A stretch of 64,000 nt of DNA from Hyphomicrobium sp. (GTDB lineage Bacteria; Pseudomonadota; Alphaproteobacteria; Rhizobiales; Hyphomicrobiaceae), in assembly GCA_003987725.1 (NCBI GenBank), contig RXJH01000011.1, positions 2,930 to 66,929 of the forward strand, given 5' to 3'. Each line of letters starts with the position of its first letter. Position 1 is the first letter of the stretch. Both the position numbers and the translations under genes were made by a program. Positions 1-8,317 of the stretch are shown one piece after another. Below the pieces are notes generated by a model. The model made no database searches, had not been told where the DNA came from, and was given only the letters and a program-made list of their open reading frames with translations.

Positions 1-82
1 CCGCTCTCACGAGCGCCGCGATGAGCGTAGGCATTAGCATCCAGAAATAGACCAGAAACAGAAGTCATATGACGTCTCCGCC
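1..82 (+). other. rRNA operon spacer (23S-5S)
   Basis: These bases lie directly upstream of a recognisable 5S rRNA and hold no open frame with coding features. By position they are the 3' end of the spacer between 23S and 5S rRNA; the 23S gene itself would be outside the window. No tRNA-like fold was seen. Confidence 0.6.
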
Positions 83-200
83 GACCTGGTGATTATGGCG
101 GGGTGGCTGCACCCGATCCCATTCCGAACTCGGCCGTGAAACGCCCCTGCGCCGATGGTACTTCGTCTTAAGACGCGGGAGAGTAGGTCGTTGCCAGGTC
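83..200 (+). rRNA. rrf: 5S ribosomal RNA
   Basis: The ends GACCTGGT and GCCAGGTC pair to form the closing helix, giving a molecule of about 118 nt, the usual 5S length. The interior contains the conserved loop segment CCGATCCCATTCCGAACTCG and the late GAGAGTAGGTCGTTGCCAGG segment typical of bacterial 5S rRNA. It is the last gene of an rRNA operon, as it is followed at 262-301 by a strong terminator and no tRNA is visible after it. Many alphaproteobacterial operons carry a trailing initiator tRNA; this one does not. Confidence 0.97.
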
Positions 201-261
201 TGCCGAGACGTCATGTGAATTTGTGAAGAACGAAGTCAATCAGTGCCCTCTATATGAATTC

Positions 262-301
262 AAAACGCGCCGCTGTGCCTCGTGCCAGCGGCGCGTTTTT
301 T
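262..301 (+). terminator. Intrinsic terminator of the rRNA operon
   Basis: An 11-bp perfect GC-rich stem (ACGCGCCGCTG at 265-275, CAGCGGCGCGT at 286-296) is followed by a run of six T. The A-run before the stem mirrors the T-run. It sits 60 bases after the 5S gene. Confidence 0.93.
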
Positions 302-330
302 GTGTTGCAAGCCGCTGATGGAGGTGGGTC

Positions 331-575
331 ATGGCAAGAAAGTCCAGAAGCTTCGACGATCTGCCCTGCTTTTGAAGTCTCGAGCAAGCGTCGCAAATCT
401 TTCCCTTCCGAAACCCAAGTCAAGCGCGGTGATCGCGTCGTTCATGGCGACGTCGAACTCATCGAAAAGCTGGGCCGCAACGATCCGTGCCCGTGCGGAT
501 CAGGACGCAGGTTTCAAACGTTGCTGCATGGATAGCGGCAACTATGACGGCGTCTTGCGCGCCTACTATTTTTAG
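331..575 (+). pseudogene. SEC-C motif small protein, doubly frameshifted
   Basis: An ATG at 331 follows an excellent ribosome binding site (GGAGGTGG) and opens with [12 protein letters not shown], but the frame stops at 373-375. The next frame continues with [12 protein letters not shown] and runs to the SEC-C signature [13 protein letters not shown]. There the reading shifts again to [14 protein letters not shown] and ends at 575. Joined together this is a coherent protein of about 80 residues with the zinc-binding pattern C-x-C-x8-C-C near its C-terminus, as in the SEC-C domain of SecA. Both breaks are explained by one extra base each (near 367 and within TTT 512-514), moving the frame by +1 each time. 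Either the gene has decayed or the assembly has two errors here. The target of the intact protein is unknown. Confidence 0.75.
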
Positions 576-601
576 AGAGCGCGATTAGAGCATCATTATC
601 A

Positions 602-632
602 AGCGCGCTGCTGGTGACGGCGCGCTTTTTTT
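602..632 (+). terminator. Intrinsic terminator after the SEC-C gene
   Basis: A 9-bp stem (602-610 with 618-626, one T-G pair) is followed by seven T residues. It ends just before the 3' end of the oppositely oriented acylphosphatase gene and would serve the + strand SEC-C transcript. Confidence 0.85.
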
Positions 633-634
633 CT

Positions 635-919
635 TCACGTGGTCGGCAGAACGTCGAAACCGTCGTAGGCGCCGAGGCCTTCACCCCGGATTTCGACTTT
701 CGTGACGTGTGCGCCGGGCGGGCCTTGTTTGCAAAGGCTCAGCATTTCGTCGACCTGATTGGCTGGCCCTTGCAACGTGATCTCTACTGATCGGTCGCGG
801 CGGTTTCTGACCCAGCCCGTAAGAGCCATCGTCCGCGCCGTGCTTTCAACCCAGGCGCGATAGCCGACGCCTTGGACTCGGCCTTCGATGCGGACATGCA
901 CTGTACGAACCACACTCAC
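635..919 (-). CDS. acyP: Acylphosphatase
   Basis: A 94-residue protein, the normal length of the family. It carries the phosphate-binding loop GRVQGVGYR near residue 13 and the GWVRN segment near residue 35, which supply the catalytic arginine and asparagine. The enzyme hydrolyses acyl phosphates such as acetyl phosphate or carbamoyl phosphate in the cytoplasm. The start is GTG at 919; a second in-frame GTG lies two codons downstream. It is transcribed alone and convergently with the broken SEC-C gene. Confidence 0.95.
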   Translation of the reverse strand: MSVVRTVHVRIEGRVQGVGYRAWVESTARTMALTGWVRNRRDRSVEITLQGPANQVDEMLSLCKQGPPGAHVTKVEIRGEGLGAYDGFDVLPTT

Positions 920-1054
920 GGCTCATCCAAAACGGGACTGAGCGCCTCCGAAGTGAAGGCGACATTCGACATACCGGAATATATCTGGTCGCGACGTTGG
1001 ACGCGATGGCTGCGTATTCAGTTCATCCGGCTGAGGCCTCGTTTGGCTTCGGCA

Positions 1055-1882
1055 TCATTCGATCGATTGTTCCTTGGTCGCTCCGCGGTACGCGACCTTG
1101 ACGCCGCATCGTTCCATCGGCAGCGCCGTGGTCGTCCAGCGATCCTTCGTGACTGTCACGACATAGCGGCGGCAATCGTGCCCGGCGCCCGCCACGAAAT
1201 GGATATTGAAAACGGCGCTGCCGCTCTTGCGCGAGCGCGGCCACTCGAAAACGCCATCGTCCGGAACTGTCTTCAGGGCTTTATCGATCGCGAAGGCAGC
1301 GTTTTTATAATCGGCCGCCGTCAGCCGCGTGAGCAGCACATGCGAGAGATCGGGATGAAGACCCGCAGCTTCCGCACGCTTGCGATACGGATCGGCAGGT
1401 GCAGCCGGCGCTGAAGATGCGTCAGTCGCGGCGGCGTCGGACTTTTCCTCCATAGCGGGCGAACCCGTTGCCGCGCCTGGCGCTGCTGCAATGACGACTT
1501 CGGGCAACGGCTGGGAATTTGCCGCGGATGGCGGTAGCGGCGGCGGAAGTGGGCCGGAATTTTCCGCCATAGCCACGTCTTTCGGCGGTACCGGTTCGAG
1601 CGGCGCAGAGGGCGCTCTCGCGCTTATGGCCGATGAGACGACCTGCTCGATGCTGGAGACCCATTGCTGCCAAGGAGCGTCAAAATGGACGAGGGCAGCT
1701 CCCGTTCCCACAGCTGCGAATAAGAAGAAATAAAACTTTCGAACCGGATTGCCGCGCCTTCTCGGCGGGGCGGAAATTGGCTCTCCTGCGTAGAAGGCCT
1801 CGGGCTCGTCGGCCCGCATCAGCACGTCTTCCAGCTCGTAGTCCGGTAAGGTATCGGTCGAACGGGAAGCGCGGAAATGCAT
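1055..1882 (-). CDS. Conserved hypothetical single-pass membrane protein
   Basis: I do not recognise this 275-residue protein. A short charged N-terminus (about 50 residues, ending in PPRRRGNPVRK) is followed by one hydrophobic segment around residues 52-70, a long proline/alanine-rich linker, and a C-terminal domain of about 110 residues with conserved-looking cysteines (HDCRRYVV and MERCGVKVAY). The layout suggests an inner-membrane anchor with a globular periplasmic domain on a flexible stalk. ATG at 1882 is preferred over TTG at 1888 because TGAGGA lies at good spacing before it. It is divergent from the iron-uptake pair. Confidence 0.7.
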   Translation of the reverse strand: MHFRASRSTDTLPDYELEDVLMRADEPEAFYAGEPISAPPRRRGNPVRKFYFFLFAAVGTGAALVHFDAPWQQWVSSIEQVVSSAISARAPSAPLEPVPPKDVAMAENSGPLPPPLPPSAANSQPLPEVVIAAAPGAATGSPAMEEKSDAAATDASSAPAAPADPYRKRAEAAGLHPDLSHVLLTRLTAADYKNAAFAIDKALKTVPDDGVFEWPRSRKSGSAVFNIHFVAGAGHDCRRYVVTVTKDRWTTTALPMERCGVKVAYRGATKEQSIE

Positions 1883-1990
1883 GGCCAATCCTCAGTGGCT
1901 GACTATTCCCGCACTGCATATGCACCCCATCCTCCTGGCCAAAAAATGGCAATCCTGGAGGAGCCCCTTCAGCCCCTTCTCAAACCTCAC

Positions 1991-2061
1991 GAATTTATAA
2001 AATTCAGAGCCCTCTTTCGGGGCGAAAAATTCTTGACTCTTATTGGCTACTTGGGCTCTAG
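1991..2061 (+). promoter_or_regulatory. Candidate promoter and operator of the cupredoxin-FTR1 operon
   Basis: The inverted repeat GAATTT-ATA-AAATTC lies at 1991-2005 in an AT-rich patch. TTGACT at 2033-2038 could be a -35 box, with a weak -10 like CTCTAG at 2056-2061 (17-bp spacer). The operator could bind an iron regulator such as Irr or RirA, but the match to known iron boxes is only partial, so this is inference from position. Confidence 0.3.
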
Positions 2062-2114
2062 CTGACGTTTAGCCTGATCTCGGGACCTTGAATCCTGACC
2101 TATTAGGAGATGCA

Positions 2115-2504
2115 ATGAGCAGTTCGTCTTACTCGCGCAACGTCGCGCGTTTTCGCTCCTATTTTTCTGCATTGGCCGTCGCTCTTTTCGCTCTCGGTAG
2201 CGTGTGGACTGGCACCCTCGAAGTTCAGGCGACCGAGGAAGAGCACGAGGTCGAGATCTCCATCAAGGATCACAAGTTCGAGCCGGATGCGTTGAAGCTG
2301 CCGGTCGGCAAGCCGATCAAAATTACGGTCAAAAACCTCGACGCGACTCCGGAAGAGTTCGAGAGCTATGAGCTCGGATTCGAGAAAATCATCGCCGGCA
2401 AGAGCGAGGCGATCATCCGGCTGAAGCCACTGAAGTCCGGGACCTACATGTTCTTCGGCGAATTTCACCAGGATTCGGCGTTGGGCCATATCGTTGCGGA
2501 GTAA
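2115..2504 (+). CDS. Cupredoxin-domain periplasmic protein of an FTR1 iron uptake system
   Basis: A 129-residue protein with a hydrophobic signal segment (about residues 16-35, ending near VQA) and a beta-rich domain starting EVEISIKDHKFEPDALKL, characteristic of cupredoxin-like periplasmic iron proteins (EfeO cupredoxin or FtrB type). The C-terminal YMFFGEFHQDSALGH supplies the histidine expected near a metal site. ATG at 2115 is chosen because AGGAG precedes it; an upstream TTG at 2088 lacks a site. It ends 6 bases before the permease gene, so the two are one operon. The role would be to present or oxidise iron for the FTR1 permease. Confidence 0.85.
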   Translation: MSSSSYSRNVARFRSYFSALAVALFALGSVWTGTLEVQATEEEHEVEISIKDHKFEPDALKLPVGKPIKITVKNLDATPEEFESYELGFEKIIAGKSEAIIRLKPLKSGTYMFFGEFHQDSALGHIVAE

Positions 2505-2510
2505 TCGCCC

Positions 2511-3338
2511 ATGCTTGCCGCACTCGTTCTCGTTTTCCGCGAAGTTCTCGAAGCTGGTCTGATCATCGGCGTGGTGCTTGCCGCCTCGCGTGGCGTGGGC
2601 GGACGGGGCAGCGCGGTGTTTCTTGGCATCGTCGCGGGGATTATCGGCTCTGCTGTCGTCGCGTTCTTCGCGGCCGGCATCTCGAACGCATTCGACGGCC
2701 GCGGGCATGAAATTTTCATTGCTGCCATTCTGCTTTTTGCTGTCGTCATGCTTGCCTGGCACGTCGTCTGGATGGCGGAGCACGCGCGCGAGATGACGCA
2801 GCAGCTTCGGCAACTCGGGAGCGATGTTACCGCGGGACGCCAATCGCTTTTCGCACTTGGAGCCGCCGTTGCCATTGCAGTCATGCGCGAGGGTAGCGAG
2901 GTCGTGCTCTTCATGACGGGCATTGTGATGGGCGGTACGGAAACGGCGGCCCAACTGCTGCTCGGGTCGGCCATTGGGCTGGCGCTCGGCGCCGCCGTGT
3001 CGACGGTCCTTTATTTCGGGCTGGCCGCAATTCCGTTGAAGCGGATGTTCTCGGTGACGGGCGTTCTGGTGACGCTGCTCGCTGCGGGCTTGGCCGCATC
3101 CGCCGTGGCGCAGCTTTCCAACGCGGGTCTCATCAATGTCCTCGACACGCCGGTTTGGAATACATCCTGGCTGCTCTCGGAAAAGAGCTGGCCGGGGCAG
3201 ATCCTGCACGTCTTGATTGGCTATATGGATCGGCCGACGGGTATGCAGCTGATCGCCTATGCCATTACGGCGGGCACGATTTTCCTGCTCGGGTTCATGC
3301 GGCGCGCACCGGCGGACAAGCCCGTGCTCAGCGCTTAA
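2511..3338 (+). CDS. FTR1-family high-affinity iron permease
   Basis: A 275-residue integral membrane protein with about seven hydrophobic spans. It has the two REXXE iron-translocation motifs of the family: REVLEAG near residue 10 and REGSEV near residue 126. FTR1/EfeU permeases move ferric iron across the inner membrane after oxidation by a partner protein. The adjacent upstream cupredoxin protein fits that partner. No separate ribosome binding site is evident, so translation is probably coupled to the upstream gene. Confidence 0.92.
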   Translation: MLAALVLVFREVLEAGLIIGVVLAASRGVGGRGSAVFLGIVAGIIGSAVVAFFAAGISNAFDGRGHEIFIAAILLFAVVMLAWHVVWMAEHAREMTQQLRQLGSDVTAGRQSLFALGAAVAIAVMREGSEVVLFMTGIVMGGTETAAQLLLGSAIGLALGAAVSTVLYFGLAAIPLKRMFSVTGVLVTLLAAGLAASAVAQLSNAGLINVLDTPVWNTSWLLSEKSWPGQILHVLIGYMDRPTGMQLIAYAITAGTIFLLGFMRRAPADKPVLSA

Positions 3339-3343
3339 AAAAT

Positions 3344-3375
3344 AACGGCGCCGGGAGTTCCTGGCGCCGTTTTTT
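3344..3375 (+). terminator. Bidirectional terminator between convergent genes
   Basis: A perfect 9-bp stem AACGGCGCC/GGCGCCGTT (3344-3352 and 3363-3371) has a T-run on the right and an A-run on the left. It can end both the iron-permease transcript and the opposing gene at 3379. Confidence 0.9.
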
Positions 3376-3378
3376 CAT

Positions 3379-3849
3379 TCAGAGGCCGAGTTCGGAAAGC
3401 CCCGGGTGATCGGCAGGGCGCGGCCCGAGCGGCCAGTGATATTTGCGCTCGCCTTCCGAGATTCTCAGATCGTTGATGCTGGCGTAACGCAAGCGCATCA
3501 GGCCATTGTCATCGAATTCCCAATTCTCGTTGCCGTATGAGCGGTACCACTGGCCGCTGTCGTCGCGGAATTCGTAGGCAAAGCGGACGGCGATGCGATT
3601 TCCTTCGAAAGCCCAAAGTTCCTTGATCAGGCGATAGTCGAGCTCGCGGTTCCATTTGCGCGTCAGAAACTCGACGATCTGTTCGCGGCCGACGGGAAAC
3701 TCGGCGCGATTGCGCCAGCGGCTATCGACCGTGTAGGCGAGCGACACCTTTTTCGGGTCGCGGCTGTTCCATCCGTCTTCGGCCGCCCGAACTTTTTGAA
3801 TTGCGGTTTCGCGTGTGAATGGCGGTAGCGGCGGCCGAACGTCCGACAT
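3379..3849 (-). CDS. NTF2-like protein, DUF1348 family
   Basis: A 156-residue soluble protein whose sequence ([54 protein letters not shown]) matches the DUF1348 branch of the NTF2/SnoaL fold. These are small cone-shaped domains with a pocket, often of unknown substrate. The start ATG at 3849 has AGGAG upstream; a longer in-frame extension to 3897 has no such signal. It is divergent from the carboxymuconolactone decarboxylase-like gene, and no specific substrate can be inferred. Confidence 0.85.
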   Translation of the reverse strand: MSDVRPPLPPFTRETAIQKVRAAEDGWNSRDPKKVSLAYTVDSRWRNRAEFPVGREQIVEFLTRKWNRELDYRLIKELWAFEGNRIAVRFAYEFRDDSGQWYRSYGNENWEFDDNGLMRLRYASINDLRISEGERKYHWPLGPRPADHPGLSELGL

Positions 3850-3961
3850 GCTCGTCTCCTCGATTTTTCTGCTGCTCCAGCGGCTTGACCTGCGCACGAA
3901 ACGTCACGAGGTTTCACTGCAATCGCCGGCGCAAGTGACGGCGAGCCTCGGAGGGTACCAA

Positions 3962-4282
3962 ATGTACGATATCGCCAACCTATCCAATCTGCCGCACCTT
4001 CGTAATCTCTCGCCGGCGACGATGGCGGCATTCGAGAATTTCGACCGGGCGGCGATGGCGCCGGGGGTTATTCCCAGGCGCTATAAGGAATTGATCGCGC
4101 TCGGCGTGGCGCTGGCGACTCAGTGTCCGTACAGCCTCGAAGTTCATCGCACCAACGCGGAAAACGCAGGCGTCACCGAGGCTGAAATTGCGGAAGTCGT
4201 CTATATCGCTGCGGCGATGCGGGCGACGGCGGCGATCGCACACGGCACGCATCTGGTCGGTCCACGCAAGGCGAAGAAGTGA
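3962..4282 (+). CDS. Carboxymuconolactone decarboxylase / AhpD-like protein
   Basis: A 106-residue all-helical protein of the CMD/AhpD family, with the motif CPYSLEVHRTNAENAG. AhpD-type enzymes use a CxxC pair plus a downstream histidine for peroxide reduction. Here the second cysteine is serine (CPYS), so a classical disulfide mechanism is unlikely, although the histidine is retained. GGAGGG precedes the ATG at 3962, making this the supported start over a longer upstream extension. Confidence 0.85.
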   Translation: MYDIANLSNLPHLRNLSPATMAAFENFDRAAMAPGVIPRRYKELIALGVALATQCPYSLEVHRTNAENAGVTEAEIAEVVYIAAAMRATAAIAHGTHLVGPRKAKK

Positions 4283-4294
4283 ACGGCTCGGCGA

Positions 4295-5887
4295 TCAGAA
4301 AAAGCCGATGAGTTTGACGGCGATGAGGGCGAGGCTCAGCGCGCCGATCCAAAGCGCGGCATCCCCGACGCGACTGCGCTTGGAGCGAGACGCGATTTTT
4401 TCCGTCGTCTCGTCGTCGAGGTGGAGGCCGGAGCGCGCCATTTCGGAAAAGCCGGTGATCACCTGCGCAAAGTTCTGGAGAAGCGCCGGCGATTTCAGCA
4501 GGACTTCGCCGATCTCTTCGACGCCGCGCCCGGCCTCGCGGAGGCGGCCTAGCGGTGAGAGATTCTGTTCCATCCATTCCTTGGCGACGGGTTCGGCTGC
4601 AACCCAGACGTTGAGCGTTGGGTCGAGGTCGCGCGCGACGCCCTCGACAATCACCATGCTCTTTTGCAGCAGGATCAGCTCCGGCCGCGTCTCCATGTCG
4701 AAGACTTCGGTGTATGCGAACAACTGACCGAGCAGATCGGCCATCGAAATTTCTTCCGCCGTCCGGCCCTGAATGGGCTCGCCGATGGCGCGCATCGCCT
4801 GCGCAAATTCCTCAACCGTGTGGTGGGGCGGCACGTATCCCGCTTCGAAATGGATCTCGGCGGCGCGATAATAATCGCGGGTAATGAGACCGTGCAGGAT
4901 CTCGGCAAGGAAACGCCGTTCGGGGAGACCGAGCCGGCCCATGATACCGAAGTCGACGGCGACAACCTTGCCATCCGCATCGACGAACAGATTGCCCTGG
5001 TGCATGTCGGCATGAAAGAAGCCGTCGCGCATCGCGTGGCGGAGGAACGAGCGCAGTACCGTCAGACCGAGCGCGGCGGTGTCGAAACCCTTTGCCTGTA
5101 GCTTCTCGCGCTGGGAGATCGGTATGCCGTCGACCCATTCGATCGTCAGCACGCGCTTGGCGGTGCGTTTCCAGTCGATCGTGGGAACGCGGAAGCCTTC
5201 ATCTTCGGTGGTGTTCGACGCCATCTCGGAGATTGCCGCCGCCTCGAGACGGAGGTCCATTTCGAGCGCGGTCGTGTGCTTCAAATTATCGACGACGGCG
5301 ACGGGCCTCAAACGCCTGGAGGGCGGATAGAAGCGCTCGATCATCTGGGCGGCGAAATAGTAGCTGTCGAGGTCGCGATTGAAGCGCTTCTCGATGTTGG
5401 GACGCAGGATTTTGACGGCAACGGCTTTGCGGACGCCACCGTCGAGCACATACGCCTTGTGGACCTGAGCGATCGATGCGGCGGCGACGGGCGGACCGAA
5501 TTCGACGAAGTGATCTTCGAGTTTGCCGCCGAGCGCGCGCTCCACCGCCTCGCGGGCTTCCGCCATCGAGAAGGGTTCGGCCTTGTCCTGAAGGTGGCGC
5601 AGGTCAGCCGACAGTTCAGGCCCGATGACGTCGGCGCGGGTTGCGAGGAACTGTCCGAGCTTGACGTAGCTCGGTCCGAGCTTGGTCAGTGCGGAAGCGA
5701 CGCGCGTCGCTCGCGGCACGCTCTTTTGAAACGGCGAAGAGAGGAATTCGACGGGCAGAGTCGCCGCACGCGCGATCTTCAGCGGCAGCGGAACGGCAAT
5801 GCCCTTCGGCACGAAGCGAACCCCATACTGTGCAAGCACAAATCCGGCGCGCGCGAGTCTCAGCGTGTTAACGATCGCTCCGGGCAT
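4295..5887 (-). CDS. ubiB: UbiB-type atypical kinase for ubiquinone biosynthesis
   Basis: A 530-residue protein of the ABC1/ADCK/UbiB family. It shows the KxGQ signature (KLGQFLATRADV), the adenine-binding AAASIAQVHKA segment, and the catalytic DFG region (VDFGIMGRLGLPERR). UbiB is an ATPase that supports the ubiquinone biosynthetic complex at the inner membrane. The C-terminus has one clear transmembrane segment (ALWIGALSLALIAVKLIGFF), whereas the E. coli protein has two. ubiE lies about 650 bases upstream on the same strand with a small secreted protein between them. Confidence 0.95.
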   Translation of the reverse strand: MPGAIVNTLRLARAGFVLAQYGVRFVPKGIAVPLPLKIARAATLPVEFLSSPFQKSVPRATRVASALTKLGPSYVKLGQFLATRADVIGPELSADLRHLQDKAEPFSMAEAREAVERALGGKLEDHFVEFGPPVAAASIAQVHKAYVLDGGVRKAVAVKILRPNIEKRFNRDLDSYYFAAQMIERFYPPSRRLRPVAVVDNLKHTTALEMDLRLEAAAISEMASNTTEDEGFRVPTIDWKRTAKRVLTIEWVDGIPISQREKLQAKGFDTAALGLTVLRSFLRHAMRDGFFHADMHQGNLFVDADGKVVAVDFGIMGRLGLPERRFLAEILHGLITRDYYRAAEIHFEAGYVPPHHTVEEFAQAMRAIGEPIQGRTAEEISMADLLGQLFAYTEVFDMETRPELILLQKSMVIVEGVARDLDPTLNVWVAAEPVAKEWMEQNLSPLGRLREAGRGVEEIGEVLLKSPALLQNFAQVITGFSEMARSGLHLDDETTEKIASRSKRSRVGDAALWIGALSLALIAVKLIGFF

Positions 5888-6072
5888 GGTGAGAGTTTCG
5901 TAGTCCTCAGTTCATTGGGCCAATGGCCAGCGTCGGGCCACACAAGCGCCGCGATGCGTCCAGGTCAAGCAATGCCCATGTATCGGGTAAAGACGGTTAA
6001 ATATCCTGCGCCATTGCGAAGCGCGTCGACGAAGTTGCCATACAACGCGTGGCCGCCAGCGGCGCAAACGAA

Positions 6073-6100
6073 AAGCGCCCGCGTGCGACCACGGGCGCTT
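6073..6100 (-). terminator. Intrinsic terminator, minus strand
   Basis: A 9-bp stem AAGCGCCCG/CGGGCGCTT (6073-6081 and 6092-6100) lies just downstream of the small secreted-protein gene when read on the minus strand. The T-run there is short (TTTT). Confidence 0.8.
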
Positions 6101-6125
6101 CCGGAATTCCAAATTTCAGATCGGC

Positions 6126-6419
6126 TTATTTCGCGCAGAATGTCGCGCGGCCGTGGCAGGTGACCATGCCGCCATCGGGGCTGCACCGGTACTGCTTGTT
6201 GGTGACCTTGTAGCCAGCGACGTCGCCATTCGCGAGGAAGCCAGGCCAGAGGCCCCAGCTCACGTTCTGCACCATCGTTTCCATTGCAAACCACTTCGCG
6301 GAATCGGCCGACGTCGACGTTGCGACTGCCGCTTTCGTCATGCATCCAGCGTTTGCTGCGCCAGCGCCGAACGAGATCGCGGCGGCGGCCAACGTACAGG
6401 CAAGTGCTATCGTTTTCAT
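6126..6419 (-). CDS. Small secreted cysteine-containing protein
   Basis: An unrecognised 97-residue protein. A clean signal peptide (MKTIALACTLAAAAISFGAG) ends with the cleavage motif ANA, so the mature protein has about 73 residues. It contains four cysteines, three of them in the last 20 residues (YRCSPD, VTCHGR, TFCAK), suggesting periplasmic disulfides. A cysteine follows soon after the cleavage site, but no leucine stands at -3, so a lipoprotein is unlikely. ATG at 6419 is chosen because AGGAGGAGG lies 6-15 bases upstream; a GTG at 6428 would abut that site. It has its own terminator. Confidence 0.75.
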   Translation of the reverse strand: MKTIALACTLAAAAISFGAGAANAGCMTKAAVATSTSADSAKWFAMETMVQNVSWGLWPGFLANGDVAGYKVTNKQYRCSPDGGMVTCHGRATFCAK

Positions 6420-6544
6420 GAGTCCCACCTCCTCCTGGGGAAGAAAACGCTTCTTCCCCTCCCGTGTGGAAAACTATGAATGGTCGCGGGCGGCGTCAAT
6501 TGGAGACACGCCAGTGACGGCAGAACACCGTTGGATAGTTGCCG

Positions 6545-7345
6545 TCAGATCTTCCAGCCACCGTGGATAGCTGCGATGCCGCCCGTCAAATTGCGATAGC
6601 TGACACGGGAAAACCCGGCACTCTGAACGAGTTCCGCGAATTTCTCCTGGGTCGGGAAGCGGCGGATACTTTCAACGAGATAGCGATAAGATTCAGCGTC
6701 TCCGGCGGTCAATTGGCCAAGGCGTGGAATGATCTCGAATGAGTGAAAGTCGTACAGGCGGTCGAGAACCGGTACACGGCATTCGGAAAATTCGAGGCAA
6801 AGGAAGCGGCCGCCGGGCTTCAAGACGCGATAGGCTTCGGCGAGAGCCTTGTCGATATGGGTGACATTGCGAATGCCGAAGGCGATCGTGTAGCCGTCGA
6901 AGCTGCTGCTTTCGAACGGCAATTCTTCGGCGTTGCCTTCGACGCATTGGATGCGGTTCTGCAAGCCTGCGTCAGCGATGCGGCGGCGGCCGACCTCGAG
7001 CATCTCGGGACTGATGTCGCAGATGACCGCGGTGGCGTTCGGTCCGCTGTCGTTCGCATAGCGCATGGCGATGTCGCCGGTGCCACCGGCAACATCGAGC
7101 AGCTTGAAGGACGTTGCGCCGCGCGGCGGGTTGAGCATCGTGATCAGCTCGCGCTTCCACATGCGATGCAGTCCGCCGGACATCAGGTCGTTCATCAGAT
7201 CGTAGCGACTTGCGACCGACGCGAAGACCTTGTTGACGAGGCCCTGACGCTCGCTTTCGGGAACGGCGCGGAAGCCGAAGGAGGCGGTAGTATCGCCCGC
7301 GTCTTGGCCGGTTTGCTGACTTGCAGATTGGGAATTCTGATCCAT
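6545..7345 (-). CDS. ubiE: Demethylmenaquinone/2-methoxy-6-polyprenyl-benzoquinol methylase UbiE
   Basis: A 266-residue class I SAM-dependent methyltransferase that performs the C-methylation step in ubiquinone synthesis. UbiE signatures are present: [20 protein letters not shown] near the N-terminus, the SAM-binding [12 protein letters not shown], and the C-terminal [17 protein letters not shown]. The ATG at 7345 gives the normal length; an upstream in-frame extension reads into the mutM promoter region. The ubiE-mutM divergent arrangement is common in alphaproteobacteria. Confidence 0.96.
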   Translation of the reverse strand: MDQNSQSASQQTGQDAGDTTASFGFRAVPESERQGLVNKVFASVASRYDLMNDLMSGGLHRMWKRELITMLNPPRGATSFKLLDVAGGTGDIAMRYANDSGPNATAVICDISPEMLEVGRRRIADAGLQNRIQCVEGNAEELPFESSSFDGYTIAFGIRNVTHIDKALAEAYRVLKPGGRFLCLEFSECRVPVLDRLYDFHSFEIIPRLGQLTAGDAESYRYLVESIRRFPTQEKFAELVQSAGFSRVSYRNLTGGIAAIHGGWKI

Positions 7346-7422
7346 ATCCGCAGCATAGCCGTTCGCGCGCCGTCGCGCTATCATCGGCTCAACTCATCCT
7401 CAACGCCAGGTATTTTGGAGCC

Positions 7423-8304
7423 ATGCCCGAACTTCCGGAGGTCGAAACCGTTCGCCGGGGCCTCGCGCCCGTTCTCGTCGGCAGCCGGGTTGCGTCTCTC
7501 GAAGCCCGGCGGCCGGATTTACGATTTCCGCTGCCCGAGAGGTTCGCGGAACGGGTGGCGGGGCAGACCGTCATCGGGCTCGAACGGCGGGCGAAATATC
7601 TGATCGCGTCGCTTTCGAACGGCGAAGATCTCGTCATGCATCTCGGCATGACCGGGCGTTTCACGATCGTCCATGACGGGACGGCCGATACACCTGGCCA
7701 GTACGCGCATGGGGCGGCGCCTGATCCGGCCCACGATCATGTCGTGCTTCATCTCAAGGGCGGGACGCGCGTGATTTACAACGATCCGCGGCGGTTCGGT
7801 TTCATGGTGATGATGGCGCGCACGGAGCGCCTGCAGCATCCGCTCTTTCGCGAGCTTGGCGCCGAGCCGCTCGGCGAGGAGCTGACGGCGGACTATCTCG
7901 CCTCCAAGGCGAAGAGCCGGAAGGTCAACCTCAAGGCCTTCCTGATGGACCAACACGTCGTTGCGGGGCTCGGGAATATCTACGTTTCGGAAGCGCTGTT
8001 TCAAGCCGGGCTATCGCCGAACCGCTCGGCGAAGACTCTCGCCAACCGCCGTGGCGTTCCGACGGAAGGAGCAATCAAGCTCGTGCCCGCAATCCGCGAT
8101 GTGCTCGAGCGTGCCATTGAAGCCGGGGGCTCGACGCTTCGCGATTACCGGCATGCGGATGGAAAGCGCGGTGCGTTTCAAGAGCGGTTCGGGGTTTACG
8201 ATCGCGCTGGGTCGCCTTGCCAGACGCCTGGATGCGGCGGGGAGATACGGCGCGTCGTTCACTCGGGACGGGCGACATTCTATTGCCCGCGCTGTCAGCG
8301 CTGA
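7423..8304 (+). CDS. mutM: Formamidopyrimidine-DNA glycosylase
   Basis: A 293-residue DNA repair enzyme that removes 8-oxoguanine and formamidopyrimidines. After the initiator Met comes the catalytic proline and glutamate (PELPEVETVRRGL), so the true start is the ATG at 7423 and not an upstream in-frame codon. The helix-two-turn-helix segment (FLMDQHVVAGLGNIYVSE) and C-terminal zinc finger (CQTPGC ... CPRC) are intact. It is divergent from ubiE, 77 bases away. Confidence 0.98.
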   Translation: MPELPEVETVRRGLAPVLVGSRVASLEARRPDLRFPLPERFAERVAGQTVIGLERRAKYLIASLSNGEDLVMHLGMTGRFTIVHDGTADTPGQYAHGAAPDPAHDHVVLHLKGGTRVIYNDPRRFGFMVMMARTERLQHPLFRELGAEPLGEELTADYLASKAKSRKVNLKAFLMDQHVVAGLGNIYVSEALFQAGLSPNRSAKTLANRRGVPTEGAIKLVPAIRDVLERAIEAGGSTLRDYRHADGKRGAFQERFGVYDRAGSPCQTPGCGGEIRRVVHSGRATFYCPRCQR

Positions 8305-8317
8305 AACGTAAGCGACG

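Noticed and set aside
201-330. Possible tRNA after 5S rRNA
   Set aside because: No cloverleaf or TTCGA-type T-loop is visible; the space holds a terminator instead.
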